From Armatimonadota bacterium (GTDB lineage Bacteria > Armatimonadota > Armatimonadia > Armatimonadales > Armatimonadaceae), in the NCBI GenBank assembly GCA_014379275.1, contig JACMMA010000370.1, positions 1 to 10,628 on the forward strand: 10,628 nt of DNA. The letters run 5' to 3'. Below, in pieces: positions 5,244-10,628 of the stretch (position 1 is its first letter; each line of letters starts with the position of its first letter). The translations under genes were made by a program, and so were the position numbers. The notes below the pieces were generated by a model. It made no database searches. It had not been told where the DNA came from and was given only the letters and a program-made list of their open reading frames with translations.

Positions 5244-5993
5244 ATGCTTACCTCCACCGACCTACGCGAAACGCTCGCAACTACCGGGAAACTTTTGCTT
5301 TTCCGTCCGGTGAAGCCGGATCTGCCCCGGCACACGCCGCTGTATCTTCTAATCGGTATCGGCTCTGCATGGCTCGCCGGAGTCGGGCGGTACTGGGACC
5401 ACCCCGACGCGGCATGGTGGCAATATGCGGGAATCGGCTCGGTCGTCTATATTTTCGCTCTCGCGCTGGTGCTTTATCTTTTGCTGTTGCCGCTACGCCC
5501 CCACGACTGGACTTACGGACGGGTGCTTACCTTCGTCGGTCTCACCGCGCCGCCAGGAATCCTGTACGCCATCCCCGTCGAGCGGTTTCTTTCCCTAGAC
5601 GCGGCACAGTCCGTAAATTTCTGGTTTCTCGCCGTCGTCGCCTCCTGGCGCGTCGCCCTGCTATGGCGTTTTCTACGCGGTTCCGCACGTCTTCCCGGTG
5701 CGGTGGCAGGGGTCGCGTTGCTTCTACCCTTATGTTTGATCGTCGCCACACTCACCGTTCTCAACCTGGAAAAAGCCGTATTCCAGATTATGGCGGGATT
5801 GCACGGAAAAAATGCCACCCCGAACGACGGCGCGTACCTCGTTCTGGTTCTGCTGACGGGAATTTCGTTTTACGCATCGCCATTTCTGCTCTTCGCGTAC
5901 GGGCTGCAAATCAACAATCGGCGAAACGATAAGAATATAAAAGTGAGTAGCGAAGCGGAATCGGTAGAACCGGTAAAGGACGAGACCACATGA
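5244..5993 (+). CDS. Six-TM inner-membrane protein of unknown function
   Basis: 249 residues that I cannot assign to a named family. About six hydrophobic segments are visible: 31-49, 58-83, 93-111, 124-143, 150-173 and 197-221. A polar, charged C-terminal tail (224-249) is probably cytoplasmic. Residues likely to be conserved are the RYWDHPDAAWWQY stretch between TM1 and TM2, LRPHDWTYGRVLTFVGLT leading into TM3, and AIPVERF after TM3; Trp, His and Asp at membrane boundaries could suggest a binding site. It resembles Yip1-like multipass proteins in general layout only. No signal peptide or enzyme motif is seen. The ribosome site is weak (GCGAGAAA). The stop overlaps the next start (ATGA at 5990-5993), so it is probably co-translated with the radical SAM gene and may work in the same process. 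Confidence 0.85.
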   Translation: MLTSTDLRETLATTGKLLLFRPVKPDLPRHTPLYLLIGIGSAWLAGVGRYWDHPDAAWWQYAGIGSVVYIFALALVLYLLLLPLRPHDWTYGRVLTFVGLTAPPGILYAIPVERFLSLDAAQSVNFWFLAVVASWRVALLWRFLRGSARLPGAVAGVALLLPLCLIVATLTVLNLEKAVFQIMAGLHGKNATPNDGAYLVLVLLTGISFYASPFLLFAYGLQINNRRNDKNIKVSSEAESVEPVKDETT

Positions 5994-7309
5994 AACTCGG
6001 ATTGATCGCCATGAGCGGGGTCCGCGTACAAAACGCCGAACTCGCCGCGCTCGGCTTGACCCTGCCTGCGTTCGTCGAGCGTAGCGGAGTGATCGCCTCG
6101 CTCCCCAGCCTGGGATTGCTCACCCTCGCCGGACTGACACCACGGGATGTGGATATTACCTATCTCGAAATCGCCGATCTGTCGGCAACTGAAGGTCTCC
6201 CCGGCGATTTCGATGTGGTTGCCATTTCCAGTTTTACCGCGCAGATAAAAGACGCTTACGCGCTCGCGGACCGTTATCGCGCCGCGGGAACCAAAGTCCT
6301 GTTGGGCGGTTTGCACGTCACGGCGCTACCGGACGAGGCTCGCCAACATGCGGACGCAGTTTTCATCGGCGAGGGCGAACCGATCTGGCAACAGGCGTTG
6401 CACGATCTCCGGAACGGGAATCTGCAACCGGTGTATGACGCCCGCGGACAGAGTTTCGATTTCGCATTCGCTCCGATGCCGCGGTTCGATCTGCTCGACA
6501 TCTCGCGTTACAACCGCCTCACCGTGCAAACCCAGCGCGGGTGTCCGTTCCGGTGTGAGTTCTGCGCCTCCTCGATACGCCTTTTCCCCGGCTTCAAAGT
6601 AAAGCCGATCGATCGTGTGATCTCCGAGATCCGCGAAATAAAGCGGCTGTGGAATCGACCGTTCATCGAGTTCGCCGACGACAACACGTTCGCCAACAAA
6701 GCGCACGGCAAACGGCTTCTTCGCGCCGTCGCGAAGGAGAACGTTCGCTGGTTCACGGAAACGGATATATCGGTCGCCGAGGACGAAGAGTTGTTGCATC
6801 TCCTCGCCGATAGCGGCTGCGCTCAGATTCTCATCGGCCTGGAGAACCCGAGCCGCGAAAGTCTGCACGGTGTGGAGCAAAAAGCGGATTGGAAGGCGCG
6901 GCAAGCCGATAAATACCTGGCGGCGATCGAGCGGATACAGCGCCGCGGTATCACGGTCAATGGATGTTTCGTGCTGGGACTGGACAACACGGACGAGACG
7001 AGTTTCGCGAGCGTTCTCGATTTCGTTCGGCAGAGCGGTCTGTACGAGGTCCAGATCACGGTACAGACGCCGTTCCCCGGCACCCCCTTGTACACGCGGT
7101 TGCGAGAAGAAGGGCGGCTGATCAACGACACCGCCTGGGAAACATGTACGCTGTTCGATGTTAACTTCCAACCCACTCATATGACTGTTGCCGCACTGGA
7201 AAAAAACTTCCGCGCTTTGATGGGGGAACTATACACGCAAACAGCGCGCCGGGACCGACGGCGTCGGTTCCGTCAAACGGTCCGGGGGTTTCACCCCCCG
7301 GACCAATGA
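5990..7309 (+). CDS. Radical SAM protein with N-terminal B12-binding-type domain
   Basis: 439 residues in the two-domain layout of B12-binding radical SAM proteins. The N-terminal part (about 30-170) has the Rossmann-like pattern PSLGLLTLAGLTP, DFDVVAISSFTAQIKDAYALA, GTKVLLGGLHVTALPDEA and ADAVFIGEGEP. No DxHxxG cobalamin-ligating His is visible, so any B12 would bind base-off without that ligand, or not at all. The radical SAM core begins TQRGCPFRCEFCAS, with Cys185, Cys189 and Cys192 in CX3CX2C to hold the 4Fe-4S cluster. It continues with FIEFADDNTF, QILIGLENPS, GITVNGCFVLGLD and VQTPFPGTPLYTRLREEGRL. The C-terminus (417-432) is Arg-rich. Relatives include methyltransferases and cyclases of lipid, tetrapyrrole and natural-product pathways; the substrate here is unknown. 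It is translationally coupled to the upstream membrane protein. The family call is firm; the reaction is not. Confidence 0.92.
   Translation: MKLGLIAMSGVRVQNAELAALGLTLPAFVERSGVIASLPSLGLLTLAGLTPRDVDITYLEIADLSATEGLPGDFDVVAISSFTAQIKDAYALADRYRAAGTKVLLGGLHVTALPDEARQHADAVFIGEGEPIWQQALHDLRNGNLQPVYDARGQSFDFAFAPMPRFDLLDISRYNRLTVQTQRGCPFRCEFCASSIRLFPGFKVKPIDRVISEIREIKRLWNRPFIEFADDNTFANKAHGKRLLRAVAKENVRWFTETDISVAEDEELLHLLADSGCAQILIGLENPSRESLHGVEQKADWKARQADKYLAAIERIQRRGITVNGCFVLGLDNTDETSFASVLDFVRQSGLYEVQITVQTPFPGTPLYTRLREEGRLINDTAWETCTLFDVNFQPTHMTVAALEKNFRALMGELYTQTARRDRRRRFRQTVRGFHPPDQ
7279..7304. repeat. Perfect 10-bp inverted repeat at the end of the radical SAM gene
   Basis: GGTCCGGGGG (7279-7288) pairs with CCCCCGGACC (7295-7304) around a 6-nt loop. 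It encodes the last few residues and ends 2 nt before the stop codon (7307-7309). There is no T-run. It lies directly before the terminator hairpin at 7310-7344. Confidence 0.65.
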
Positions 7310-7344
7310 AAACGCCCCGGTAGCACGGGGCCACCGGGGCGTTT
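7310..7344. terminator. Bidirectional terminator between the radical SAM gene and pspA
   Basis: AAACGCCCCGGT (7310-7321) pairs perfectly with ACCGGGGCGTTT (7333-7344), a 12-bp stem with an 11-nt loop. On the minus strand it is followed by a run ending TTTTC, giving a reasonable intrinsic terminator for pspA (stop 10 nt away). On the plus strand only three T follow the stem. The CGCCCCGG core is shared with the greA terminator. Confidence 0.8.
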
Positions 7345-7354
7345 GCTCACTATG

Positions 7355-8128
7355 TTAGCTATTTGCGCTGCCGACTTTTTGTTCCAGGGCGCGCAGTTGC
7401 GCTTCGAGGTCCGAGTCGGTGGCTGTCGTCACTGTCGCGGGCTTAGCGACGTTGGTCGTTGACCCCATGTTCAACTTCGCCTCCAACAGTTCCAGTTCGT
7501 TCGACGCGGCGATGTCCGCCTCGGCGACTTCGAGGTCCGCGACGCGGTTCTCGACGCGTGTTTTCGCCATCTCGGCGCGCGCCCCGGCTTCAGACTGCGC
7601 ATTGCGGATCTTCGCCTGCGCTCGCTCGAACGCCTGGGTCGAGTCTTCGATGGTACCGATGCCGTCGAGTGCTTTGTTGATCGCGTTCTGGATCTGCGCG
7701 TTCTTCCATTGCGCCTTCATGCTCAGGGCTTCGGCAGTCTTCTGGCGGATACGCTCTTCCTCACGCTTGATGGCAACTTTCACCTGCTCCGACGTTTCGA
7801 TGGCTTGCTCCAAGCTCGCCTTCGTGGTGGTCAAGCTGGTTTCATAGGACTGCTTTTCTTTAAGCAGTTGCAGAGCCAGATCCCGGTCGCCGCGTTTGAG
7901 AGCGAGTTCGGCTTTCGCCTGCAACGTGTTCGTCTTTTTCTGCAGGTCGTCCACCATCTGTTGCAGGTTGTTTTTCTGCGTGATGGCTTGCACCGCACGT
8001 TCGCGGTTTTTGGCGTGAACTTCCTGCATCTCGCGTTGCGCTTGTTCGAGCAGGATGTCGGGATTTTCTAATTCGGTAAGACCGCCCGATAGCAGGGCTT
8101 TGATATAGTTCCAGAATCGCTTGAGCAT
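7355..8128 (-). CDS. pspA: PspA/IM30 family membrane-stress protein
   Basis: 257 residues, slightly longer than E. coli PspA (about 222). PspA/Vipp1 proteins are peripheral, oligomeric, ESCRT-III-like proteins that coat and stabilise the inner membrane under stress. The N-terminal amphipathic helix (MLKRFWNYIKALLSG) and ENPDILLEQAQREMQEV (21-37) fit the family. A nearly continuous alpha-helical coiled coil follows (about 24-222), including LALKRGDRDLALQLLKEKQSYE (76-97) and AFERAQAKIRNAQSEAGARAEM (167-188). A Thr/Ala linker (223-238) leads to a short C-terminal helix (239-252, DLEAQLRALEQKVG), as in longer Vipp1-like members. GGGGAGGA lies upstream of the ATG, about 14 nt from the end of GGAGG. 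No pspF, pspB, pspC or lia partner gene is in the window. Confidence 0.9.
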   Translation of the reverse strand: MLKRFWNYIKALLSGGLTELENPDILLEQAQREMQEVHAKNRERAVQAITQKNNLQQMVDDLQKKTNTLQAKAELALKRGDRDLALQLLKEKQSYETSLTTTKASLEQAIETSEQVKVAIKREEERIRQKTAEALSMKAQWKNAQIQNAINKALDGIGTIEDSTQAFERAQAKIRNAQSEAGARAEMAKTRVENRVADLEVAEADIAASNELELLEAKLNMGSTTNVAKPATVTTATDSDLEAQLRALEQKVGSANS

Positions 8129-8208
8129 CGGTTTTTTCGTATCCTCCCCATCCGGCGGGCATGTGTCCTACCGGGATCGGGTGATGGCACACTGAATTGA
8201 GTGCGGCT

Positions 8209-8214
8209 ATTATA
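8209..8214 (-). promoter_or_regulatory. Candidate -10 (TATAAT) for pspA
   Basis: A perfect TATAAT on the minus strand (8214-8209) lies about 80 nt before the pspA start, in the 233-bp gap after the dehydrogenase gene. No good -35 TTGACA lies 16-18 bp upstream, and no sigma54 -24/-12 motif is found on this strand. The rest of the gap (8215-8361) holds nothing I can name. Confidence 0.35.
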
Positions 8215-8361
8215 CCGCGTGTGGCACCAAAAAGTTTTGTGACATTTGCAGTATACGCACGGGTACGGCGATTGCGTTCCGCTTCCTTCGCGTGATTTAC
8301 GCTTCCCGTTCCCCTGCGCTACATTTTTATGGACACGCGGATCGACAAAACGGTTGCATCG

Positions 8362-9258
8362 CTATTTCAACGCTTCGATGAGTGCCTGTGTGCCGAGTCC
8401 ACCCGCGTCCGGTCGCGCTTCGCAAAGCTTTTCGTAATGCCCCAGAACCATGCGCACCCCCGGTAGCGAGAGATTCACGGCGTCGGCGGCTTGTAGCGCG
8501 AGTCGCAGGTCCTTGATCAGATGCTCGATCTTGAAGCCGGGCGCGTAATCGCCGCCTGCCATCCGCGCCCCGAGGTTGTTCCAGGACCAAGACGCCGCCG
8601 CGCCCGCTCCCACGGCGTCCAGCGTGGCAGGGATATTCGCGCCAGTCTTCACCGCGAACAACAACCCTTCCGCGACCGCCTCGACCGACAGCGCGATGTT
8701 GATCTGGTTGACCAGTTTCACCTTCTGCCCGTCCCCAACCGATTCGCCGCAATGAACGATTTTTTTCCCCATCGTCTCGAAAACCGGATACACCCGGTCG
8801 AAGTCGGCTTTCGCGCCGCCTGCCATGATTGAAAGCGTCCCCGACTCCGCGCCCCACGATCCGCCCGAAACCGGCGCGTCCACAAAGCCAATGCTGTGCG
8901 GCGCGAGTTTTTCGGCGACGTTTCGTACACACGCGACACCTACCGTTCCCATATCCACGCAAACCATGCCGCCCCAAACCCCGTGTATGATACCCGTTCC
9001 TGGCGCGAGGTAGACCGCTTCTACGTCCGGCACATCCGACACCATGGTGATCACAATGTCGGACGATTTCGCGGCGGCGGCGGGCGTGTCTGCGACCACG
9101 CAGGAAACTTCCCCGGCGAGTGCTTCCGCTTTGCTCCGGGTGCGGTTGTAGACGGTGAGAGGAAAGCCCGCGCGGGCAACGTTGCGTGCCATCGGGTAGC
9201 CCATCAGGCCCAACCCGACGAAGCCGACACGGGGGGGCGTTTTTTGTTCGTTACTCAT
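8362..9258 (-). CDS. NAD(P)-dependent beta-hydroxyacid dehydrogenase (3-hydroxyisobutyrate / 2-hydroxy-3-oxopropionate reductase family)
   Basis: 298 residues from the chosen ATG at 9258. The family reversibly oxidises short beta-hydroxyacids such as 3-hydroxyisobutyrate or D-glycerate, or reduces small aldehyde acids, using NAD(P). The N-terminal Rossmann motif is VGFVGLGLMG (11-20), followed by VYNRTRSK (36-43); Asn-Arg-Thr at this place suggests NADPH preference. FVDAPVSGGSWGAESGTLSIMAGG (125-148) is the substrate-binding and hinge signature. GDGQKVKLVNQ (175-185) supplies the catalytic Lys181 and Asn184. KDLRLALQAA (249-258) is the C-terminal helical region. The frame is open for 26 more codons upstream to an ATG at 9336, but these read through a hairpin and do not look like protein, so I prefer the start 10 residues before the Rossmann strand. 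The ribosome site is weak. The exact substrate is not predictable; succinic-semialdehyde reductase (GLYR) is also possible. Confidence 0.9.
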   Translation of the reverse strand: MSNEQKTPPRVGFVGLGLMGYPMARNVARAGFPLTVYNRTRSKAEALAGEVSCVVADTPAAAAKSSDIVITMVSDVPDVEAVYLAPGTGIIHGVWGGMVCVDMGTVGVACVRNVAEKLAPHSIGFVDAPVSGGSWGAESGTLSIMAGGAKADFDRVYPVFETMGKKIVHCGESVGDGQKVKLVNQINIALSVEAVAEGLLFAVKTGANIPATLDAVGAGAAASWSWNNLGARMAGGDYAPGFKIEHLIKDLRLALQAADAVNLSLPGVRMVLGHYEKLCEARPDAGGLGTQALIEALK

Positions 9259-9298
9259 GCGGCTATTGAACCCGATTTCGGGGCGCGATGGCAACCGG

Positions 9299-9350
9299 CG
9301 TTCGTCGGGGGTGTAGGCACCCTCCGGTGTGCCCACACCCCCGGCGAACG
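9299..9350. repeat. Long imperfect hairpin upstream of the dehydrogenase gene
   Basis: CGTTCG (9299-9304) pairs with CGAACG (9345-9350), CGGGGGTGT (9306-9314) with ACACCCCCG (9335-9343), and GGCAC (9316-9320) with GTGCC (9329-9333). That is 20 bp interrupted by one T/G and one A/C position, with an 8-nt loop. No T-run follows on either side. It may be a REP-like dispersed element or a leader structure of the minus-strand dehydrogenase gene, whose start is 41 nt away. Confidence 0.6.
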
Positions 9351-9374
9351 TTAGGCAACGGACAGCGTATCGCC

Positions 9375-9376
9375 TA
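9375..9376. repeat. TA target-site duplication, left copy
   Basis: TA directly before the left inverted repeat; the right copy is at 10530-10531. A 2-bp match alone is weak, but it is exactly what the family makes and coincides with the ends set by the inverted repeats. Confidence 0.65.
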
Positions 9377-9410
9377 AGTGTTTACCGTTAAAGAGTTGAT
9401 AGAATCAAGG
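9377..9410 (+). repeat. Left terminal inverted repeat of the IS630 element
   Basis: Compared with the reverse complement of 10496-10529, 23 of 34 positions match, including an uninterrupted GTTAAAGA (9387-9394) at the same offset (10 bases) from each end. The outer ten positions match at only five. Confidence 0.7.
9397..9405 (+). promoter_or_regulatory. Extended -10 for the transposase
   Basis: TGATAGAAT (9397-9405) is an extended -10 lying at the inner edge of the left inverted repeat. It would place the transcript start at about 9412, right on the ATG, so the transposase message may be nearly leaderless; AAGG (9407-9410) would be too close to the ATG to act as a ribosome site. Confidence 0.4.
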
Positions 9411-9411
9411 A

Positions 9412-9921
9412 ATGTATCGTGTTGTCCTTATGGAAGAACAAGTCGCCGAGCTGACGCGCCTACGACGTGATCCTCGTACCAAGCCGCGAACCCGCGACCG
9501 CTTAGAAATGGTACGACTCGCTAACAACGCCTGGAGCATCCCTAAAATCGCTCAGCACTTTGAAATCACCGAGAGTCGAGTCAGGCATTGGATCAAATCA
9601 TTCCTGAGCGAAGGATTCCATTCCCTCTCCGACCGTAAAGGAGTGGGAGTAAAGCCGAGATTGACAGCCTCGGTTTTGGAGGAGATTCGACAGATCACGA
9701 GCCAAGACGGGCAAACCTGGACAGCAGGACAAGTCAATGAATGGATTCTGGCAAATCATGGCTCCTCTCTGAACGTGCGCTATCTTGCCGAAGTGCTTAA
9801 CAAAAATGGGCTAAGCTACAAACGAACAACTCGCACGATCCGTCATAAGCAAAATCCCGAGCAAGTCATGAGTAAGAAAGCTGATTTGGCAACCTTGAAA
9901 AAGGGGCAGAAGTTGGACTGA
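9412..9921 (+). CDS. IS630 transposase, N-terminal part (orfA)
   Basis: 169 residues holding the DNA-binding half of an IS630 transposase. RTRDRLEMVRLANNAWSI and PKIAQHFEITESRVRHWIKSF (about 44-64) form a helix-turn-helix. FHSLSDRKGVGVKPRL is the family linker, and LTASVLEEIRQITSQDG to LNVRYLAEVLNKNGLSYKR (about 83-137) is the second, winged-helix region. The frame ends at TGA (9919-9921), just before the catalytic domain. The catalytic part continues in the -1 frame, and A-AAG at 9900-9903 is a plausible -1 slip point. A slip there would give one 373-residue protein, within the usual range for the family, and the join reads LKKGAEVGLIDLCDLDEAGF, as expected for IS630. Either programmed frameshifting or a one-base mutation explains the split. 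Confidence 0.88.
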   Translation: MYRVVLMEEQVAELTRLRRDPRTKPRTRDRLEMVRLANNAWSIPKIAQHFEITESRVRHWIKSFLSEGFHSLSDRKGVGVKPRLTASVLEEIRQITSQDGQTWTAGQVNEWILANHGSSLNVRYLAEVLNKNGLSYKRTTRTIRHKQNPEQVMSKKADLATLKKGQKLD

Positions 9922-9935
9922 TCGATCTGTGCGAT

Positions 9936-10532
9936 TTGGACGAGGCGGGTTTTGCAATGACCTTGCCCAACGCTTATTCGTGGTCGCCGATTGGAAAGCG
10001 TCTTCATGTCCCTTACGAAGCACCCGGCGGGAGGCGAGTTAATGCCGTGGGAGCATTATTTTATGGTTCACGACGTTTCGAGTTTTGGACACGGGCACGG
10101 GTTCCCAAGACAAAGAGGAAAGTGATTCCCAAGCGTGCCGCCGGGTTACAAGAATCGGAACTGGGTGTATTGAGTGCGGAATTGGTCATTGACTTCATCT
10201 GGCAGATTGCTGGTCGCCCTGCGGACGCTGAGGAAGATTGGCGGAGGGAAAAGCCACTGGTGGTTGTGCTGGACAACTATTCGGTGCATGCGGGGAAGGC
10301 ATTTCAGGAGGCGCGTGAAAAGTGGCGAGCTGCCAATATTGAGTTGTTTTACTTGCCCTCGTATAGTCCGGAGTTATCTGCGATTGAGCCGGTCTGGCAG
10401 GATGTGAAGCAGCACCGAATTCGTCGTCTGAGTCATGAGACATTGTTGGGCTTGAAACAGGACTTGGACTCGACTTTGGCAGCGAAGGCTCGAACCCTGG
10501 TATCTGACAAATCTTTAACTGCAACTGCTTAG
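9936..10532 (+). CDS. IS630 transposase, DDE catalytic part (orfB)
   Basis: 198 residues from a TTG codon, but the frame is open and family-like upstream to about 9903, so this is probably the second half of a frameshifted protein rather than a separate gene. All three catalytic acids are visible: Asp in LDEAGF at the start, Asp in VVLDNYSVHAGK (about residue 113) and Glu in YLPSYSPELSAIEPVWQDVKQHRI (about 154). These catalyse strand cleavage and joining at the element ends. No ATG or ribosome site supports independent translation. The stop TAG (10530-10532) is made of the TA target copy plus the first G of flanking DNA, so the element itself encodes no stop codon in this frame. Confidence 0.87.
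   Translation: MDEAGFAMTLPNAYSWSPIGKRLHVPYEAPGGRRVNAVGALFYGSRRFEFWTRARVPKTKRKVIPKRAAGLQESELGVLSAELVIDFIWQIAGRPADAEEDWRREKPLVVVLDNYSVHAGKAFQEAREKWRAANIELFYLPSYSPELSAIEPVWQDVKQHRIRRLSHETLLGLKQDLDSTLAAKARTLVSDKSLTATA
10496..10529 (-). repeat. Right terminal inverted repeat of the IS630 element
   Basis: Pairs with 9377-9410; the shared core is TCTTTAAC (10512-10519 on the plus strand). The repeat overlaps the last codons of the transposase. Confidence 0.7.
10530..10531. repeat. TA target-site duplication, right copy
   Basis: TA immediately after the right inverted repeat; together with G10532 it supplies the transposase stop codon TAG. Confidence 0.65.
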
Positions 10533-10628
10533 TCTGTTTTTGAGCCGAACCGCCGCCCCCGCACTTGTTACGACGAGACGGGTGCGGCTTATTTATGCCC
10601 GTCCCCATCCGGTTAAATCCGTCGCACC
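10533..10628. other. Flanking DNA right of the IS element, no recognised gene
   Basis: This is the original neighbour of position 9374 before the insertion. A 6-bp inverted repeat GACGGG/CCCGTC (10577-10582, 10598-10603) is present. An ATG at 10596 opens a short plus-strand frame to the window edge, without a ribosome site, and could be the start of an unseen gene. Nothing firmer can be said. Confidence 0.4.

Larger units (their letters stand above)
9377..10529 (+). mobile_element. IS630-family insertion sequence, about 1153 bp, complete
   Basis: The element carries an IS630 transposase in two frames between imperfect terminal inverted repeats (9377-9410 and 10496-10529). It is flanked by TA on both sides (9375-9376 and 10530-10531), the 2-bp target duplication of the IS630/Tc1 group. 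Removing the element and one TA rebuilds a CTAG site (C9374, TA, G10532), the preferred target known for IS630 and the related IS870. Its base and codon use is less GC-biased at third positions than that of the neighbouring genes, which suits a recent arrival. Confidence 0.85.

Noticed and set aside
6326..7180. 284-codon minus-strand frame opposite the radical SAM gene
   Set aside because: The plus-strand product is unambiguous (CX3CX2C and radical SAM core); the opposite frame has no motif and results from codon bias.
8215..8245. Sigma54 promoter for pspA based on TGGCAC near 8222
   Set aside because: The TGGCAC is on the plus strand, pointing away from pspA, and no TTGCA-like -12 lies at the correct spacing.
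9259..9336. 26-codon N-terminal extension of the dehydrogenase
   Set aside because: The extension reads through the 9299-9350 hairpin and has no resemblance to the family, whose Rossmann strand begins about 10 residues after the ATG at 9258.
1..10628. CRISPR array, toxin-antitoxin or other defence system
   Set aside because: No regularly spaced repeats, no cas-like or nuclease proteins and no small toxin/antitoxin pair could be identified.

Overview
The window looks like a chromosomal segment of a GC-rich, probably environmental bacterium. The best taxonomic clue is the pseudopilin-like protein at 675-1538 (minus). It has a class III N-terminus, the 'FPVFAQAREK' continuation and an H-X9-DG motif (DUF1559 type), a combination typical of Armatimonadota and also common in Planctomycetes. 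I favour Armatimonadota, but this is inference from one family.

Left third (1-3264, all minus strand): a sulfonate-sulfur block. In transcription order it has a small DUF2292/YezD-type gene (2818-3027), a strong intrinsic-terminator-like hairpin (2692-2754) ending only 13 nt before the next start codon, an SsuD-type FMNH2-dependent alkanesulfonate monooxygenase (1560-2678), a DUF1559 pseudopilin (675-1538), and the N-terminal 221 residues of an SsuA-type Tat/lipoprotein sulfonate-binding protein that runs off the left edge. The last three genes are 21 and 11 nt apart and look like one operon. The permease and ATPase, if present, should lie beyond position 1. A 493-bp divergent intergenic region (3028-3520) holds a promoter for the sulfur block with a perfect 6-1-6 palindrome in its spacer, and a promoter for greA facing the other way.

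Middle (3521-8128): greA (plus) converges on an FkbM-type methyltransferase (minus). Diverging from the latter is a two-gene operon of a six-TM membrane protein of unknown function and a B12-binding-type radical SAM protein, coupled by an ATGA overlap. This converges on a PspA/IM30 membrane-stress protein (minus). Both convergent junctions carry two adjacent perfect hairpins, one overlapping a stop codon and the other built on a CGCCCCGG stem.

Right part (8362-10628): a beta-hydroxyacid dehydrogenase of the 3-hydroxyisobutyrate/tartronate-semialdehyde reductase family (minus), a long imperfect hairpin in its upstream region, and a complete IS630-family element (about 9377-10529) flanked by TA. 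Its transposase is split between two frames offset by -1 at an A-AAG site. The DDE residues are all present. The stop codon is formed by the TA target plus flanking host DNA (reconstructed CTAG target). I recognise no gene in the last 96 bases.

No tRNA, rRNA or CRISPR array was seen. The observations most worth following up are the pseudopilin embedded in the sulfonate operon together with the attenuator-like hairpin, the coupled membrane/radical SAM pair, and the IS630 element with a split frame and a target-derived stop codon.
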